The position numbers and the translations under genes are program-made. 64,000 bases of DNA from CAZQRP01 sp964596125 (GTDB lineage: Bacteria > Chloroflexota > Dehalococcoidia > GIF9 > UBA5629). The notes beneath the pieces were generated by a model. That model saw only the letters and a list, made by a program, of their open reading frames with translations, ran no database searches and was not told the DNA's origin. The stretch lies in contig CAZQRP010000001.1 in the NCBI GenBank assembly GCA_964596125.1, forward strand, positions 62,001-126,000, read 5' to 3'. Shown one piece after another: positions 41,695 through 51,582 of this stretch. Positions within the stretch are counted from its first letter, which is position 1. Every line of letters begins with the position of its first letter.

Positions 41695-43608
41695 CTACGT
41701 TTTAGTAAACTTCCATTGACTTAAGACGACTACTGAAGCGATCACAAATCCTATCAGGTCAGTTTGCCAATCAGGTACAAATAAACAAATACCACATGCC
41801 AAGAATAATAACCTCTCCCAGAATCTAGCTTCCTTTAGGAGATAACCTTCTATGCCTGCAGCGATGAGCAAAGCCCCTAGCAACGAGGTAATAAGTGACA
41901 AAGCTATTTCCAATGGTGTTCCCAGTAGTACCAGAGCAGGTTTGTAAAGAATTACGAATGGTATAATGTATGCCACAATACCTAGCCGCATAGCAACCAG
42001 AGCACTTGGTAAATTTTTAGCCTTAGCCATCCCGGCGGCTATCCAAACTGTTGGACACATTGGCGGAGTAAAGAACATAGACATAATGGCATAGAAGATG
42101 AACATGTGAACGGCTAAGACTGGAGGTCCTAGTTGTACCATAGCTGGGGCTATTAAAAGCGCCATCAATATATAGGTAAGAATTACAGCTATTCCCATCC
42201 CTGCAATATATCCCACTGCCCAGGCTAGCAAGGCCAGGATGAGTAGGTTTCCTCCAGCAATATCGGTCAGTAATACGGATAGGTTTATTCCCAAACCAGT
42301 TACTGCTATAGAACCAGTGATAATTCCAGCTAAAGCACAGACGGGAGTTATAGTGACCATAATTCTAACTGTGTTTTCTAAAGCAGCCAATATCTTCCTT
42401 GGAGTAAGTCTCGTTTCTTTCCTGAACAGGCTTACTACTATCAAACTTCCTGTTGCATATAGCACCGAAAGTTCAGGTTCATAATTCATTACCATTAATA
42501 AAATAACGAGTACTACGAGGGGCAGTAAGAATAACCAGCCTTCTCTAAATACCTTGTTAAATGAGGGGATTTGTCCTTTGTTTAACACGGGAGTCATTTT
42601 TTCTCTAGATATTTTGAAGTCTACCTGAAAGTAAAGGCACGCATAATAAAGAATAGCAGGCAATATTGCAGCGAGAGTTACAACGCCATAGCTAGTACCA
42701 CTATAATGAGCCATAAGAAAAGCAACCGCTCCCATAACTGGTGGCACAAGTGTAGCCCCAGTCGCAGCTACGGAAAGAACTCCGGCACTATATTCAGGGC
42801 TAAACCCACCCTTCCTCATTAATGGTATGGTCATGGGACCTACAGTCCCAGCATTACCAATCGGACTACCAGTTACCATACCGAGTAAACCAGTAGTTAT
42901 TAAGGTTACTTTTGCTGGTCCGCCTCTCAAACGCCCAAAAACAGAAAGGCCGAGGTCAGTGAAAAATTTACCTGCTCCGGCTTCCTGTAAGAAAGAGCCA
43001 AACAGGATAAAACTAAGGATAATGGTCGCCGAGATTTGCAACACCATACCAAAGATACCAGTTTCAAAGATATACATATAAGCCCATACCCGAGACCATG
43101 AGTAGGAAAGCCCTCCCAGTAGTCCTGGGAAAAGGTGTGCAAATTTAGCATGGAAGATGAAAATCAGGGGGATAATCACCATAGTTAAACCAACGGTTCG
43201 CCTTACAGCCTCAGCAACGACAATCAAAGTAATCCAGCCTAGTATTTGTTCAAAGGTGTTAGAAAATATCCTATTTGAAGCGTATATATCTGGAAATCTC
43301 AGGAAAATATAGACGGTTCCCACGAGACCGGCAAGGATAAAGAGGATATCATACCAGGGCACTTTATCCTGAACTGAACTCTTCTTCATTCGAGCGAGGA
43401 AGAAGACTGCAATTATCATAAAGGATAAATGCAAAGCCGAGTGAGACGAGGGATAAAAAAGGAAGCCAAAGTAATCACGGGGGATATCAAAAAGATAAAT
43501 GATGAGCAGTAACGTTGAAGCTACACCTATAATGCGAATGGAAGTAGATACCAGCCTACTACTAGTAAGAGCTCCGCCTTCTATATTACGTTCTTGTATA
43601 ATGCTCAT
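41695..43608 (-). CDS. TRAP transporter fused permease (4TM/12TM, TAXI type)
   Basis: A ~637-residue membrane protein combining the small DctQ-like part and the large DctM-like part, as in TAXI-TRAP systems. Seen: many hydrophobic helices, the GSPIGNAGTVGPMTIPLMRKGGFSPEYSAGVLSVAATGATLVPPVMGAVAF block, and TPPMCPTVWIAAGMAKA. It uses a sodium or proton gradient to import the ligand delivered by the TAXI receptor at 49889. ATG 43608 is more likely than the TTG three codons upstream. A receptor and a fused permease suffice for a complete transporter. Confidence 0.93.
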   Translation of the reverse strand: MSIIQERNIEGGALTSSRLVSTSIRIIGVASTLLLIIYLFDIPRDYFGFLFYPSSHSALHLSFMIIAVFFLARMKKSSVQDKVPWYDILFILAGLVGTVYIFLRFPDIYASNRIFSNTFEQILGWITLIVVAEAVRRTVGLTMVIIPLIFIFHAKFAHLFPGLLGGLSYSWSRVWAYMYIFETGIFGMVLQISATIILSFILFGSFLQEAGAGKFFTDLGLSVFGRLRGGPAKVTLITTGLLGMVTGSPIGNAGTVGPMTIPLMRKGGFSPEYSAGVLSVAATGATLVPPVMGAVAFLMAHYSGTSYGVVTLAAILPAILYYACLYFQVDFKISREKMTPVLNKGQIPSFNKVFREGWLFLLPLVVLVILLMVMNYEPELSVLYATGSLIVVSLFRKETRLTPRKILAALENTVRIMVTITPVCALAGIITGSIAVTGLGINLSVLLTDIAGGNLLILALLAWAVGYIAGMGIAVILTYILMALLIAPAMVQLGPPVLAVHMFIFYAIMSMFFTPPMCPTVWIAAGMAKAKNLPSALVAMRLGIVAYIIPFVILYKPALVLLGTPLEIALSLITSLLGALLIAAGIEGYLLKEARFWERLLFLACGICLFVPDWQTDLIGFVIASVVVLSQWKFTKT

Positions 43609-43617
43609 CTCGCGCAA

Positions 43618-43981
43618 GTATTCCGTTAGAACTTTGTAAGACGCAACATGGTTATGCTCAACTATTGTATATGTATTACCGTTGCCTCACGAACTTGGAG
43701 ATGTAACCACGTGTGGTTTAGCTGTGTGATTTTAAATTGTTAATACCGGTATTACTTCACCATGTACCTGGCAGGGTTTTAAAATCCCTGTGGAATTATT
43801 TTTGAATTGTACTGTAGCCATCATTATTTCCCATTATTCTATTAGGCCTGTCCTCATTATAGCCCCACGTTACTATTTGACGATTTCGTGTCAAGAAACT
43901 GGTTAATTTGTACTCTTTGTTACATACACTATCTCTATAAGTTAGTTATTTCCCAGTAGGAAACATCCTTTTCCTGATGGT
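43618..43981. other. Gap between the permease and HyuA genes
   Basis: About 365 AT-rich bases, presumably with the permease promoter. Only a weak 5-bp hairpin (TTTCC/GGAAA near 43951) is seen, and no gene. Confidence 0.4.
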
Positions 43982-46093
43982 CTAGTCCTTAAGGCGAATG
44001 ATTACATTGCGACCGCTATCTATTGTTGCCTTTTTCCCAGGCGGCACCACTATGGTAGTGATGGGAGTTTCAATAATAGCAGGGCCTTCAAGTAGATTAC
44101 CTGATAAGAGCCGATCATATTCAAATATATTGGTCTCTAAGAAACCTTTTGCCTTGCCTGTGAAAAATACTTTCCTGTTTCCTTTTAGAGCAGTGGAGGG
44201 ATCTTTCCCTCCATCGGAATATTTCACCAACTTTGGTTTTGCTGTTTTCCCCACAGCGTCGATAGTCATAGATATAAGCTCAATACCACCCTCTCTGTAA
44301 GCAGTGCCTTCTCCATATGTTTCTTCGTATCGCTTGTCAAAGCTGGCTATTATGTCACTTATGTCTTTGGCGGTATATGTTTTAGTGGGCACCTGAAGGT
44401 CAAGCTCATTTAACTGTCTTTTGTAACGCATATGAAATGTTCGTCTCAGTTCCACATCCGCAGGATTGATCCCTTCCCTCCGTAGTGCATTCAGCAGGCC
44501 TTGTTCAATCTCAGCTAATTTATTATTCAACAACTCCGGCTTAACAGGCATCTGGTATCGGAATGATGTAGCATGCGTATGAACTATATCAGCGCTCGCA
44601 ATCCCAAATGCAGAGAATACAGCAGACGTGGGGAAGATATAGACTTCCTCTATCCCCAAATTAGACCCATAGGCTGCAGCATGCACTGCTCCAGCACCAC
44701 CAAAAGCGTAAAGAACAAATTCCTCAGGTATATGACCGGTGTTAACTACCTGTCTCCTGATCAAATCAGACATATGAGCATTAATCACATCGTAAATTCC
44801 CGCTGCTGCTTCCACCACGTCCAAATTTAGTGGAACAGCTATCTTCTCTCGTATCGCCTTTTCTGCGTTTTTCATACTTAGTTTCTTTCTGCCACCAAGA
44901 AAGTAATCGGGATTAATCAGACCTAAAATCAAGTCTGCGTCTGTTATCGTAGGCTCTAGACCCCCCATGTCATAGCACGCTGGCCCGGGGTCAGCACCGG
45001 CACTGTCAGGTCCCACTATTAACCTTTTAATCATAGGATCAACTCTGCACTTGGTTCCTCCACCAGCGCCAATGGATTCAATTGCAATCATGGGCCAGGT
45101 AATGTGAAATCGCTCTACTACGGGTTCCCTTGCGTACCTCCAGGATCCATCAACTATTAATCCGACATCAAAGCTTGTACCACCCATATCTGTAGTAATA
45201 ATCTGTTTGTGTCCTAATGTATCCGCCATATATTTACTACCGAGAATGCCCCCTGCAGGTCCAGATGAGAGAGTACCAATAGGCGATATTTCACTTTCAT
45301 CGACAATTCCACCATTCGCTTGCATGATCGATAAAGAACCTTTGTAACCTGCCTTATATAGTTTAGTGCTTAGATCACTAATATAGTTCGAAACAGTCTT
45401 ACCTAAGAAGCTGTTGATGAGAACAGTGTTGCTGCGGGCGTATTCTCTGACCACTGGCACTAGTTCATAGGCAAAAGAGCAGAATACACCATTAGCTCCA
45501 TACATTTCCTTTAACATTTCTTTAATCTTCTTTTCATGTATTGGATTCATAAAGCTGAATAAGAAGTTGACCGCTAGCGCATCAATAGCACAGTCTTCTA
45601 CCAGACTTGAAATAGCGTCTTTAGCCTCTTCCAAGTTGATAGGAATGAGTACATTACCTTGAGAGTCTATCCTTTCAGTGACACCCCTTATCAACTCCCG
45701 AGGTATGAGAGGTTCTGGCTTTACGCAACTGGCTTGATGTTTAATCTCCTCCTCACCTAATCCAGCTACTCTTCCAATAGCACGTGCTATAAGGGTGGTG
45801 TCTTCAAATCCCCTGGTAGTGATCAGACCCACCTTCGCACCAGTGCGGGTTATTAGTGCGTTAGTGGCTATAGTAGTCCCATGTTTGAACGTTTGACATT
45901 TTCCCAATAGCTCGCCCATGGGTATTTGCAACGATTTGGCTAGTTCTTCTAAAGCGTTCATTACTCCAATAGAAAAATCGTGTGGTGTAGTTGCCGACTT
46001 AGCCGTAAGAACCTTGCCTTGTTCATTTATTGCAGCAACATCGGTAAAAGTTCCTCCTGTGTCAACTCCGATAATAAACGTTCGATCTGCCAT
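43982..46093 (-). CDS. HyuA-type hydantoinase/oxoprolinase or ketone carboxylase subunit
   Basis: A 703-residue protein of the HyuA family with the ATP-binding actin-like start FIIGVDTGGTFTDVAAI, the KHGTTIATNALITR segment, VLINSFLG, TTDMGGTSFDVGLI, and GPDSAGADPGPACYDMGG. Family members pair with HyuB to hydrolyse 5-oxoproline or hydantoins with ATP, or, as acetone and acetophenone carboxylases, to carboxylate ketones. I choose ATG 46093 because the upstream ATG 46114 coincides with the ribosome site AAGGAGG. Its HyuB partner carries a carboxylase-gamma-like tail, favouring the carboxylase reading. Confidence 0.88.
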   Translation of the reverse strand: MADRTFIIGVDTGGTFTDVAAINEQGKVLTAKSATTPHDFSIGVMNALEELAKSLQIPMGELLGKCQTFKHGTTIATNALITRTGAKVGLITTRGFEDTTLIARAIGRVAGLGEEEIKHQASCVKPEPLIPRELIRGVTERIDSQGNVLIPINLEEAKDAISSLVEDCAIDALAVNFLFSFMNPIHEKKIKEMLKEMYGANGVFCSFAYELVPVVREYARSNTVLINSFLGKTVSNYISDLSTKLYKAGYKGSLSIMQANGGIVDESEISPIGTLSSGPAGGILGSKYMADTLGHKQIITTDMGGTSFDVGLIVDGSWRYAREPVVERFHITWPMIAIESIGAGGGTKCRVDPMIKRLIVGPDSAGADPGPACYDMGGLEPTITDADLILGLINPDYFLGGRKKLSMKNAEKAIREKIAVPLNLDVVEAAAGIYDVINAHMSDLIRRQVVNTGHIPEEFVLYAFGGAGAVHAAAYGSNLGIEEVYIFPTSAVFSAFGIASADIVHTHATSFRYQMPVKPELLNNKLAEIEQGLLNALRREGINPADVELRRTFHMRYKRQLNELDLQVPTKTYTAKDISDIIASFDKRYEETYGEGTAYREGGIELISMTIDAVGKTAKPKLVKYSDGGKDPSTALKGNRKVFFTGKAKGFLETNIFEYDRLLSGNLLEGPAIIETPITTIVVPPGKKATIDSGRNVIIRLKD

Positions 46094-46391
46094 CTCTATA
46101 TTTGCCTCCTTCATAACGACTAAAGCTCGCTCGATGTTGGGCGTCTATTATTTTGACTTAATGCAAAGAAGCTAACACTTTTGTGGTAATCACCCAACCA
46201 TCATTTGCATGAATCTGTAGCCTTTTTCCAACATGTCTGACTTTCTCAGTCATTTCTTATGCAAATAACCTGTTAGTACGAGAAGAGCCTATCCATACAC
46301 ATTTCTCTTCTCCGTGGTCTATTTTATTAGAACTTTACTATTCTCAGTAGTGTAAAAATATGACAGTACAACCTATTTTTGTACAGGTTTT
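46094..46391. promoter_or_regulatory. Intergenic region upstream of HyuA
   Basis: About 300 bases between the BKACE stop and the HyuA start, both leftward. It contains the HyuA ribosome site AAGGAGG and probably a separate promoter. No dyad or coding frame is recognised. Confidence 0.35.
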
Positions 46392-47360
46392 CTAAGAATC
46401 CAAACCCCATATTGTTCGGGTTTCCTGTGGAGTGGCTATATCTCTACCAAGCTCTCTTGCTATGTTCGCTACTTTTCTCACTACGTCAGCGCATTTCTTA
46501 ATCTTTTCATCTCGGTGTGGATACATCCATATGGTATCTTCCATGCCGATGCGCACGCAGTCTACGCCTAGCATGACTGCGAAAATGGTGAGCGGAAGCC
46601 AATTATGGCCCCCTATTGTGGCACCTATTACGCTACCTTGAGGTAAGGTTTGTACCATGCTTGTTAAGTATGTATATCCATAAGGATCGGGCAGAGTCGG
46701 ACCCACATAATCATCCCCGTGGAATCCAGAAATCACATTCATTATATAAGGCTTCTTGAGTATTTCTGGTGCAATCAGCCACCTATTGACATGATGGATG
46801 CAGGTGTAATTAAAGATCTGAAATTCAGGCTTTACACCATTTCCTTGTAAATAATCTATCATGTCTTTAAGGATTGGTTCATTCATTGGCTGGTGCCCGG
46901 TCATGGCAGGCACGATAACGACGGTCTCGATATATTTGCGACCATACTTGGTGCTGGCTTCTAATAAGGGATCGCAACGAGGCCTCAGGCTATTGGCGCC
47001 TTCCTTAGACGGATCTACATGCCCTGAATGTGATAAAATCATATCGGGACACTTATCTAAGACTTTGTCAATGGCGCCAGTGAAGATCTCCTGTCTCCCT
47101 TCTGGAACAGCATTCTCGTCTCTGAGATGCATGTGCCACACAGATGCTCCCTCTTTATAGGATTCAATAACATGTGGCACGATCTCCTGTGCCGTATATG
47201 GATGATTTGGGTTCTGTTGTTTTTTAATAAAGACTCCTGATGGAGCCACAGTGATAACCAGTTTCTTGTCCATCGCACGATTAGGTTCATCCAAGTGTAT
47301 GGGAACTATCATGCGTGAAATTCTTTCTTTAATAGAATCTATATTTTTAATAGAATCCAT
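46392..47360 (-). CDS. BKACE (DUF849) beta-keto acid cleavage enzyme
   Basis: BKACE enzymes, such as 3-keto-5-aminohexanoate cleavage enzyme, react a beta-keto acid with acetyl-CoA to give acetoacetate and a new acyl-CoA. The 322-residue TIM-barrel protein has the zinc-ligand motif WHMHLRDE (His76, His78), SHSGHVD, and CVRIGMEDTIW near the C-terminus. AAGGAGGTGAAAT gives an excellent ribosome site before ATG 47360. It lies between HyuA and HyuB on one strand, suggesting its beta-keto acid is made by them. Substrate specificity in this family is broad and not predictable here. Confidence 0.9.
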   Translation of the reverse strand: MDSIKNIDSIKERISRMIVPIHLDEPNRAMDKKLVITVAPSGVFIKKQQNPNHPYTAQEIVPHVIESYKEGASVWHMHLRDENAVPEGRQEIFTGAIDKVLDKCPDMILSHSGHVDPSKEGANSLRPRCDPLLEASTKYGRKYIETVVIVPAMTGHQPMNEPILKDMIDYLQGNGVKPEFQIFNYTCIHHVNRWLIAPEILKKPYIMNVISGFHGDDYVGPTLPDPYGYTYLTSMVQTLPQGSVIGATIGGHNWLPLTIFAVMLGVDCVRIGMEDTIWMYPHRDEKIKKCADVVRKVANIARELGRDIATPQETRTIWGLDS

Positions 47361-47477
47361 ATTTCACCTCCTTCGTGATATATGCATTCGTCCTTATTCT
47401 TGGTTCAACTTTACTATTGGTTTGAAGCAGATGTTAGCATATCCTTTCACCATGTCTTCAAATATTTAAGTTGAGAC

Positions 47478-49697
47478 TTACACCTCTATCTGGATATCCC
47501 AAAGCACTTTCTCTTCTTCGCTATCCAGTGTAGGACAAAAATTATCAACTTCAAGCAAGACCCCACATTTAGGGCATATGTACTCTTGATATAATACCCA
47601 TATCGGATGACCATGCATTAATGATCTCAGCTTCACATCTGCCAGGTCTACTTCCCTTGACAAAGCGTATTCCTTGTAATTCTTATGAGCATCACAAAAA
47701 ACATAGCCACACTTACGGCACTGTATCGCTTTCTGCCCTCCTATCTCAACAATATCCAAATACTCATGTATCCTCATCAGGCTATTGGTCTTGTTTATCG
47801 TCGCGTTGCTAGCATCTGGCTTTCTGGTCATCTTACCTTCCATCAATCTGTGCTCAATAATACTACTTCGTGTTTTAGTAGTTCTATCTGAATCCAGCGC
47901 CATTCTCTCTGGATCGATTACTACTCCGTAGATTCTTGCGGCAGTATCAAGAGAAACTACCCCCCGCTTAACATCTGCAAGCACCCTAGCTGGGTCTCGT
48001 TCCAGAGGATCACCATACCCTCCTCCACCTCCATAACGATTGAAAACTAGATCATACTGCTTGACTGGGCGATGTGGAATACTAGCTACCGGTGGATCAA
48101 TAACCTGTCCTCCGAGTTGCTCTGCATCCTCAAAACAGAGAGGAACCTTGGATTGCTCAAAGAGGAGCTCTTTTACTTTTGGATTAAGGACGAAAAAACC
48201 CTCGATCAGGGATGTAGGATAGCCACCGAACATGCCCCAATTTCCTGGAGCTCGGGCGGAGTGTCGGCTCATGCCCGCCCTAAGGTTATTGGTCCCATAC
48301 ACCATGAAAATTGATTCGGGGGTTACGCCCCCGCTGAACTTACCAAAACCGCCTGAATCTGCAATATGGTTACGCTTCAGATATACCCACGGGATGTTTT
48401 GTTCGTTAAGTTCTACATCAGAGATACAAGACTGGGGATTCATCATATCAGCACCGCTGTCAACCCCGTCCCTGAAAGGTGTGGCACCTAGACCACCAGC
48501 GAAATTATCGAGAGTTGCACCTGAACACGGATCGCCAAACTGGTTAATACCTCCGAATGTAGGTCCTGCTGCCGTTGGACCCTTCCACGCAGAATTCACA
48601 TCCTCATATAGACCTCCAGCATACAGCATCTTGGCTATACACTCGTGAGCAACCTGCTGGATGAGAGTGCCTGAGGTCATCACTCCTCGACTGCAAGCTG
48701 CTGGAAAACGACAATTGACCAGCGTACCCTCAGGTGCTATGACTTTCACTGGTGCTAACATTCCAGCGTTCCAGGGAACATCCCAAAACAACTGGCTGGT
48801 TAGCGAGATAAAAAGCTGACCCCAGGTAGCTGGTAGGGTGCAATTAACTGAGTTCTCATTTTGTGGACTGGAGCCATCAAAATTGAAAACCACTGTATCA
48901 CCCTTCTTGGTCATTGTGCAAACAACTCTGTAGGGTTTGTCTTCTTGGATCCCCGTGCTATCGCCATAAGCCCGAGAGCGCCATATCCCATCCGGCAACC
49001 TCTTAAGTTTGGCTTTCGCCAACTTCTCTGCCTCTTCAATCAACCTTGCCGATGCAGCTTCCACGAAATCGATACCAAAATTCTCTATCAATTGCAGGTA
49101 ACCTCGTGCACAAGTGTTATTTGCGGCTATTTTGGCTCTGGTATCAAGTGCAAGGAGGTGGCGATCTCTGGCAAACTGGAGCAGTGTATTATAGACCTCT
49201 TTTCGCAACTTACCTTTCTCAACAATTTTTAGCCCGACAAACCTAAAACCTTCTTGATATATGTCCGTGGCACGAAATTGCAGTCCAGAAGGATCCATAC
49301 CTCCTATTTCTACGGTATGCATGATACTTCCTGCCCAGGCAACAATCTTACCCTTATAGAAAATAGGCTTGATAATAACTTGATCACAGGTATGTTGTCC
49401 CCCAATATACGGATCGTTGAAAAATAGCTGGTCTCCATCATTGAAGCCAGGATCTTCGGAATACCACTCAATAGCTTTTTTAATAAAGTCTCTGGCTCCA
49501 ATAGCATGAAGTAAAATGCCAGCAGCTACCAGGATAGGATCGCCACTGGTATTGCAGAAACAGCACATGGTCTCCCCACCCTCCACAACCACAGGCGAGC
49601 CAGAAACCATTTTGATAGCAACTCTACCCTCTTCCAGTATATTGAAAAGCCTATGCCTAAAAATCTCATATTTAATGGGGTCAAGTGTTACTTTCAT
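47478..49697 (-). CDS. HyuB-type subunit fused to an acetone-carboxylase-gamma-like zinc domain
   Basis: Residues ~1-600 are HyuB: EIFRHRLFNILEEG, FNDGDQLFFNDPYIGGQHTCD, FRATDIYQEG, and YGGGGGYGDPLERDP. Residues ~640-739 add a domain with two cysteine pairs, IQCRKCGYVFCDAHKNY and YICPKCGVLLEVD, plus a VLWDIQIEV end, like the small gamma subunit of acetone carboxylase that binds a metal. In known acetone carboxylase the three subunits are separate. The fusion implies that this HyuA-HyuB pair is an ATP-dependent carboxylase of a ketone or similar compound, more than a hydantoinase. AGAGGTGG precedes the ATG. Confidence 0.88.
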   Translation of the reverse strand: MKVTLDPIKYEIFRHRLFNILEEGRVAIKMVSGSPVVVEGGETMCCFCNTSGDPILVAAGILLHAIGARDFIKKAIEWYSEDPGFNDGDQLFFNDPYIGGQHTCDQVIIKPIFYKGKIVAWAGSIMHTVEIGGMDPSGLQFRATDIYQEGFRFVGLKIVEKGKLRKEVYNTLLQFARDRHLLALDTRAKIAANNTCARGYLQLIENFGIDFVEAASARLIEEAEKLAKAKLKRLPDGIWRSRAYGDSTGIQEDKPYRVVCTMTKKGDTVVFNFDGSSPQNENSVNCTLPATWGQLFISLTSQLFWDVPWNAGMLAPVKVIAPEGTLVNCRFPAACSRGVMTSGTLIQQVAHECIAKMLYAGGLYEDVNSAWKGPTAAGPTFGGINQFGDPCSGATLDNFAGGLGATPFRDGVDSGADMMNPQSCISDVELNEQNIPWVYLKRNHIADSGGFGKFSGGVTPESIFMVYGTNNLRAGMSRHSARAPGNWGMFGGYPTSLIEGFFVLNPKVKELLFEQSKVPLCFEDAEQLGGQVIDPPVASIPHRPVKQYDLVFNRYGGGGGYGDPLERDPARVLADVKRGVVSLDTAARIYGVVIDPERMALDSDRTTKTRSSIIEHRLMEGKMTRKPDASNATINKTNSLMRIHEYLDIVEIGGQKAIQCRKCGYVFCDAHKNYKEYALSREVDLADVKLRSLMHGHPIWVLYQEYICPKCGVLLEVDNFCPTLDSEEEKVLWDIQIEV

Positions 49698-49888
49698 TCT
49701 AAGCCACCTCTTTCCATAGACATAATACTATCTATCTTCTATTGTTCATAGAAATTCAACTCTTCAACGCTTTATACTCTTCAAGTGCCTGCGTTAATCT
49801 AGACTATGGCTACGTATGCCACTAATTGTAATAGCGTTGAAGTAACAATATCTATTTAGCGTAGCGATTAAAGCATTATATGTTTATT

Positions 49889-50923
49889 CTATTTTGGCAG
49901 TTCTGAGAGCAGTCTCGTCTGAAGAGCGTCTAACTCACTTGTCCACATACCCTGTTCTTTAAAATACTTAATAGCGCCAGGATGATAGGGAACAAAGGCA
50001 TTAGTCACTATTGCTCTTTCCTTAGTCCATTCAGTTACTTCCCATGTTGCTCCGGCAGCTTCTTTTGCATGTTCACAAATAGCTTTAACAATCTGATATG
50101 CTACCTTCTCGTCTAAGCTCTTATCACAAAGAAACGAATTGAGAAGCTTAATGACCTGCGTTGGCTGCTTGACACCTGGTATGTAGGTTCCAGCTACGGC
50201 AGACTCGATATCGCTATCTATGTTGTGAAGATAATCCACAGTTTCTTGGTCTATCGGAAGCCAGATAATACCAACCTTGGCGTCAGCTTCCACCACCTTA
50301 CTACCTCCAAGCGTAGTGATAACGGCGTCAATCTTCTTCATGCTAAGATCAACTAGAGCACCTGTGGGGAAGGGGTATTCTAAAGCTGTTAGATCCTTTG
50401 TGGGGTCGATCCCAAGATGCTTGAGCATTGCCTCTGCATACTGCTGTGCAGAAAGCGTGGGATAAAGCATCGCAAATTTCTTGCCCCTAAGCTGCTGCAA
50501 ATTCTTTATACCAGTAAACTCTCCGGTAACCACGCCATAATAGCCGTTGTTACCTCCCATGAGCAGACGCATACCTGGATATGCCGGTCTAGTCTCCGGC
50601 CATATGGCTGGTGCCAGCTTTCCTTTCTTACCTGTAAAAGTATATCTTTGCAGGTCAGCTTGTAGCATCATAAGGTGAGCATTTCCTTCCATCATGAGAT
50701 CTGCGAACACAAGTGGATTTGTAAGCGGTTCGACGATAGCCGTAAGGTCAGTATTCTTGTTAATAACTTGGCTTAATACCAACATCATGCTATACCAGGA
50801 TGAGCCTGGAGGCAAAGCTGGGATAACCAGCTTTCCTGCCGATGTTCCAGCTGGGGCACAACCCCCTAATATTAAACTACCTATTAGTATTATTGTTAAT
50901 ATAAACCACATTAACTTCATCAT
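49889..50923 (-). CDS. TAXI-family TRAP transporter solute receptor, lipoprotein
   Basis: The 344-residue protein has a signal with the lipobox LILGGC, anchoring it outside the membrane. The body has TAXI features: PPGSSWYSMMLVLSQVINKNTDL, LMLLQADL, LRGKKFAMLYPTLSAQQYAEAMLKHLG, MKKIDAVITT, and NAFVPYHPGAIKYFKE. It binds the substrate for the fused permease at 41695. It is the first leftward gene of the cluster and is likely expressed at higher level. The ligand is unknown; TAXI receptors bind glutamate, other dicarboxylates or keto acids in known cases. Confidence 0.9.
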   Translation of the reverse strand: MMKLMWFILTIILIGSLILGGCAPAGTSAGKLVIPALPPGSSWYSMMLVLSQVINKNTDLTAIVEPLTNPLVFADLMMEGNAHLMMLQADLQRYTFTGKKGKLAPAIWPETRPAYPGMRLLMGGNNGYYGVVTGEFTGIKNLQQLRGKKFAMLYPTLSAQQYAEAMLKHLGIDPTKDLTALEYPFPTGALVDLSMKKIDAVITTLGGSKVVEADAKVGIIWLPIDQETVDYLHNIDSDIESAVAGTYIPGVKQPTQVIKLLNSFLCDKSLDEKVAYQIVKAICEHAKEAAGATWEVTEWTKERAIVTNAFVPYHPGAIKYFKEQGMWTSELDALQTRLLSELPK

Positions 50924-51582
50924 TTTGAAACTTCTCTCCCTCTTAACATTATTAATAATTTATACTTATTTTATTTGTATTCGTGCATTCGTCCTCCTTT
51001 GTCTCGGTTGTTGCATTTCTACGTTGTCTTTCGATCACCACCTTAAAATTTACCTGTAATAATTTTGGATCGCTCATGCATTTATCGATAATTTTTAACT
51101 GGAGATATTCGGTGGCCATCAAGGCGTATAGAAGTATATATATATTTAAGTAGTAATTATACAATATATGTCAATAGTTAATTTGATATTGAGTGGTTAA
51201 CAGAGAATCAAGTAATGTTCATTATAAAGCATTGTCTCTTAGCGCCAGTGATATAGTATACATATACGAATATTTATCTACTATTATAATTAACATACTC
51301 TCCAGGTAATTTTTAAATATAACTCTCCAGTACTTTTCCAAACATTAAACAGGCTCTTAATACTTGAACTATTATTTAAATACCGCTGCACCTTTCGTCA
51401 AAATATTAAATTAATGGGCTCGCCATCTGACTACTCCCGCGAATAGTGCTTCTTTCCTCAGGTGCTCCGGTTTGTCCGACCTTCTCGCGCTGTGATTCCC
51501 GGATGATATGCTATACTCAAAAGGAGAGTAAAAAGATGGGGAGTGATATAATAACGCCAGGAGTTTTCTGGAGGAGTATCTG
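50924..51582. promoter_or_regulatory. Divergent intergenic region between the TAXI receptor and the AOR operon
   Basis: About 660 bases. The left ~450 bases are very AT-rich and should drive the TAXI cluster leftward. The right part from about 51415 is clearly GC-richer and resembles the AOR genes. No gene or strong dyad is seen. This is where base composition changes in the window. Confidence 0.45.

Noticed and set aside
51000..51300. Possible replication or phage attachment site in very AT-rich DNA
   Set aside because: No iterons, DnaA-box cluster, integrase or direct-repeat pair is visible.
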